Source: Candidatus Liptonbacteria bacterium
GTDB taxonomy: Bacteria; Patescibacteriota; Minisyncoccia; UBA6257; 2-01-FULL-56-20
DNA length: 14,736 nucleotides
NCBI GenBank assembly: GCA_016212635.1
Contig: JACRFR010000041.1
Coordinates: 1 to 14,736, forward strand
Direction: 5' to 3'
A program made the translations under genes and the position numbers. Below, one piece after another: positions 12,613 to 14,736 of the stretch (its first letter is position 1; each line of letters begins with the position of its first letter). The notes below the pieces were generated by a model. It ran no database searches. It saw only the letters and a list, made by a program, of their open reading frames with translations, and had not been told where the DNA came from.

Positions 12613-13539
12613 ATGAGAAAGGTAATCCTATCGGTCGCTATCGTGCTATTACTCGGGACCCAAGGTGCGGAAGCGGCCACAATGAGCCGCACCCAAATGT
12701 TAGCTCTTATTCAGTCGCTCATGAAGCAGGTCGAGATTCTCCAAAAACAACTGGTGGGATTAAATTCAAAAACGCCGCAAGTAGTGTATCAGGATATCGA
12801 TTTCGATTCGTACCGGCAAAACCCAATGAGTTACCTTGGCAAGAATATTGCGGTTACGAGCATGCCAAATGATTACCTACCGCGTGGGGCAAGCGGAGGC
12901 ACAACGAATTACATTGAAGTTATAAACCCCGCGGATATGGACCAACACAAAATCGAAATGCGTATTGACCCCGATGGAGCTTACACTGATGCGGTGGATG
13001 GTTTGAAAATTGGCACTTCGCCCTTTGTAATGGCAAAGTTTTATGGTAAGGGGGTTTCCGGGGAAAAGTTCACGAATAAATACGGGGCGACATTCGCCCT
13101 ACCGATACTATCGGTGAAAAGGGTGGATCGCTGTATCCATGGAACCCTGCAGACGACCATACTTACCGGTAGTTCACTTTCTGATATTTTTTCCTGTACC
13201 GAATGGAAACAAATTGCCCCAAAAGTCGTCGACTCTACGACGAGCCTAGCGCCATCAGATACGACCCAAATTACTCAGAACGCAACCAGCACCGACAATC
13301 CCCGACACCTAATCTTAAGTGGGGAAGGTTTCTGCCTGCAAAACCCGGGTGTTTCATATGTTAAAATCGGCGACCAGTATGTTCCAGATAAGAATATCGA
13401 CTACTGGGACGGCGGCAGAGTTTCATTCACCGTCCCCGATTCCATCCCGAAAGGAAAATATTATGTTCAAGTTCTCGGTTATAACCCGAATAGCGGTTAC
13501 TGCCCAGGCGTACAGTTGGGACAAAGAGATATCCCATAA
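12613..13539 (+). CDS. Secreted protein with coiled coil and TIG-like C-terminal domain
   Basis: The product has 308 residues. A signal peptide (1-21, likely cut after AEA) is followed by an amphipathic helix or coiled coil (about 24-50, MLALIQSLMKQVEILQKQL) of the kind common at the N-terminus of CPR exported proteins. Residues about 60-175 look like a beta-barrel, possibly OB-fold-like, domain (YLGKNIAVTSM and FVMAKFYGKG). After a Ser/Thr linker, residues about 230-295 match the pattern of an IPT/TIG Ig-like domain (HLILSGEGF, then VSFTVPDSIPKGKYYVQVLGYN). It probably sits on or outside the cell envelope. No Shine-Dalgarno precedes the ATG, which lies in an A-rich run. It follows the structured RNA and may be controlled by it. 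Confidence 0.75.
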   Translation: MRKVILSVAIVLLLGTQGAEAATMSRTQMLALIQSLMKQVEILQKQLVGLNSKTPQVVYQDIDFDSYRQNPMSYLGKNIAVTSMPNDYLPRGASGGTTNYIEVINPADMDQHKIEMRIDPDGAYTDAVDGLKIGTSPFVMAKFYGKGVSGEKFTNKYGATFALPILSVKRVDRCIHGTLQTTILTGSSLSDIFSCTEWKQIAPKVVDSTTSLAPSDTTQITQNATSTDNPRHLILSGEGFCLQNPGVSYVKIGDQYVPDKNIDYWDGGRVSFTVPDSIPKGKYYVQVLGYNPNSGYCPGVQLGQRDIP

Positions 13540-13566
13540 AAGTCGCGAATAAAAAAAATAAATACC

Positions 13567-13977
13567 ATGTGGATTTTTATCTTGTGGATAGTCTTGTCGT
13601 TTCTGGCTGGCGTCTGGTCGAGCAATAAAGGACGCGGGTTCGAGTGGGGTCTTATTATCTCACTATTTTTCTCTCCGCTAATTGGCTTTATAGCGGTAGC
13701 CGTGGCAAGCCCTGGTACCGTGGGAAATAAAAAATGCCCGCAGTGTGCCGAACTTATTAAATCGGAGGCGTTAAAGTGCAGGTTCTGCGGCCATCAGTTT
13801 TCAGAAAGCGAAACAGTTCAGATGAAAGCTGAGTTAAAAAGCAGTAAGAGCTTCCAATTATCGAGCTCAAAAGAAAAGACCTGGTTGGACCATCACCCGA
13901 TTGCAACTGTCTTAATTGCGATAGTAGGAGTAATTTTGGCCCTGGTCGTAATAATGTTGGAGTATAGCGGGCAGTAA
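13567..13977 (+). CDS. Zinc-ribbon membrane protein (UPF0547-like)
   Basis: This 136-residue protein has two N-terminal hydrophobic segments (about 2-18 and 28-47), then a zinc ribbon with Cys57-x2-Cys60, ten residues, Cys71-x2-Cys74 (KKCPQCAELIKSEALKCRFCG). A charged linker and a third membrane segment (about 111-132) follow. The ribbon matches the short UPF0547-type pattern and recurs in the protein starting at 14206. Function unknown; a membrane sensor or assembly factor is possible. It starts 27 bases after the secreted-protein gene and may share its transcript. Confidence 0.75.
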   Translation: MWIFILWIVLSFLAGVWSSNKGRGFEWGLIISLFFSPLIGFIAVAVASPGTVGNKKCPQCAELIKSEALKCRFCGHQFSESETVQMKAELKSSKSFQLSSSKEKTWLDHHPIATVLIAIVGVILALVVIMLEYSGQ

Positions 13978-14071
13978 CTTCAAAATAATTGGCTTGATCA
14001 TTTTCGCGGTCCCCGTGTTGTATTTGGTATACCGCCTGTTTAAGAGACTAGTTGATTGGTGCCGCTATTAG
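13955..14071 (+). other. Possible short transmembrane frame
   Basis: Frame +2 relative to the preceding gene reads a hydrophobic stretch (KIIGLIIFAVPVLYLVYRLF) with a basic end and a stop at 14069-14071. It is open from 13955 but has no ATG; a TTG at 13994 is the only nearby start. It may be a remnant of a longer membrane protein or chance. Confidence 0.3.
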
Positions 14072-14205
14072 ATTGTCATTGCTCGCGATATTTCGCGTTT
14101 TGCAAGGAGTTTCGCTTTGTTAGGCAGAATTCCCCGGGGAGCTTCTACATTCAAAGATTCTCTGGGCTAGTGTCGGAATAGACTTGTTTTGTTATACTTA
14201 AGATT
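14072..14205 (+). promoter_or_regulatory. Intergenic region, weak hairpin and promoter
   Basis: CGCGA (14084-14088) and TCGCG (14093-14097) form a short stem followed by TTTTG, a weak terminator candidate. TATACT (14193-14198) lies 7 bases before the next ATG, so a start at or near that ATG, and a leaderless message, is possible. No convincing -35 is seen. Confidence 0.4.
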
Positions 14206-14511
14206 ATGAAAAAATGCCCTTTTTGTGCAGAAGAGATTCAGGACGAGGCGATAAAGTGCAAGCACTGCCAAAGCGACCTTCAGCCTAAAATAGACGGCGA
14301 GCAGCAACCGGCTCAATCAACTACACAGGAAAACAAACTAAAGTGTCCGAAATGCGGTTCCACCAATATCTTTGTCAATAAACGGGGGTACGATGCGGGT
14401 AGTGCGTGTTGTGGAACTATACTCTTGGGACCCTTGGGGTTGCTCTGCGGCCAATCGGGTGCAAATGCGATAGAAAAGAACTGTTTGGACTGTAAGAATA
14501 AGTTTAAGTGA
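14206..14511 (+). CDS. Double zinc-ribbon protein
   Basis: This 101-residue protein starts with a UPF0547-type ribbon (Cys4, Cys7, Cys18, Cys21; KKCPFCAEEIQDEAIKCKHC). A polar linker follows (about 25-44). A second ribbon is split: Cys47-x2-Cys50 and Cys93-x2-Cys96 flank a hydrophobic Gly-rich insert (about 67-84, ACCGTILLGPLGLLCGQSG) that may touch or dip into the membrane, as in LITAF-like proteins. No enzymatic motif is visible. The shared first ribbon suggests kinship with the protein encoded at 13567-13977. Confidence 0.75.
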   Translation: MKKCPFCAEEIQDEAIKCKHCQSDLQPKIDGEQQPAQSTTQENKLKCPKCGSTNIFVNKRGYDAGSACCGTILLGPLGLLCGQSGANAIEKNCLDCKNKFK

Positions 14512-14620
14512 GCACCCCAAGCTAAAACATGATGCTGGGATGCCATGGTATTCCCGAAAGGTGTTTCCTCTACCGCGGGAAGCCCATGTCGATTTGTGCT
14601 ACTGACTTTCGCATAATACA
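14512..14620. other. Gap at the probable right end of the AT-richer region
   Basis: I see no gene, no tRNA-like copy and no clear hairpin here. GC content visibly rises to the right of this gap, so it may contain or lie near the right element boundary. Confidence 0.35.
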
Positions 14621-14736
14621 TTAACAGAATAAAGAGGACTTCTTGAGGAATCCTTTGAGCGTGTCAACCCGCCGCTGGAGGCGGCGCTTCATGCGCCGGA
14701 TGCGGGCATCGAGATCTGCCAGCCCGGCGGGGTAGA
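14621..14736 (-). CDS. C-terminal end of an unidentified gene
   Basis: The frame is open from the window edge for 37 residues to TAA at 14621-14623. It encodes a basic helix (LADLDARIRRMKRRLQRRVD then TLKGFLKKSSLFC). Third codon positions are G/C rich, as in the left half of the window, so it is probably a host gene. Too short to name. Confidence 0.6.
   Translation of the reverse strand, partial: YPAGLADLDARIRRMKRRLQRRVDTLKGFLKKSSLFC

Noticed and set aside
12573..12872. Plus-strand frame of about 99 codons overlapping the secreted-protein start.
   Set aside because: It needs a TTG start, has no domain features and shadows a gene with a clear signal peptide.
14691..14698. GCGCCGGA, identical to 8 bases of the tRNA-Asn 3' end, as attR.
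   Set aside because: It lies inside a continuous open frame and 8 bases are too few to separate from chance in GC-rich DNA.

Overview
The window looks like a piece of a Candidate Phyla Radiation (Patescibacteria, Parcubacteria-like) chromosome. The grounds are indirect: a secreted protein of three lamin-tail domains joined by Gly-Thr linkers, short proteins, few clear Shine-Dalgarno sites, many small dispersed repeats, and a serine recombinase whose C-terminus is read antisense through a tRNA gene. No marker gene fixes the lineage.

Bases 1-7188 are a GC-rich, host-like backbone. From left to right it holds a dispersed hairpin repeat; a minus-strand pair of MFS transporter then DUF192 protein; a repeat-filled gap with two further composite repeats; a plus-strand DoxX membrane protein convergent with a minus-strand TrmH/SpoU-family RNA methyltransferase; an orphan promoter-to-terminator unit that looks like a roughly 75-nt small RNA; a minus-strand 740-aa lamin-tail surface protein; a divergent GGDEF diguanylate cyclase; and tRNA-Asn(GTT).

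From the 3' half of the tRNA to about 14.6 kb the DNA is visibly richer in A+T and carries integrative-element genes. On the minus strand, in transcription order, are a hypothetical MGE-type protein (248 aa), a 49-aa small protein, a CHC2 zinc-finger protein without TOPRIM, an AAA+ helicase-like ATPase, a long inverted repeat, a small basic protein probably broken by a 1-base deletion, a SymE/AbrB-like protein and a large serine recombinase that ends inside the tRNA. I read this as a replication and integration module. On the plus strand, a structured intergenic RNA with a probable pseudoknot, flanked by 12-bp direct repeats, precedes a secreted protein and two zinc-ribbon proteins that may be cargo. 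The last 116 bases hold the C-terminal end of a GC-rich minus-strand gene that may be host DNA again, so the right end of the element may lie near 14.6 kb. No second copy of the tRNA end was found to prove it.

The least explained features are the pseudoknotted RNA at 12.43-12.57 kb, the orphan small RNA at 3.5 kb, the inverted-repeat structure at 9.22-9.32 kb, and four separate loci that each carry exactly four 7-bp tandem units, two of them inside genes.
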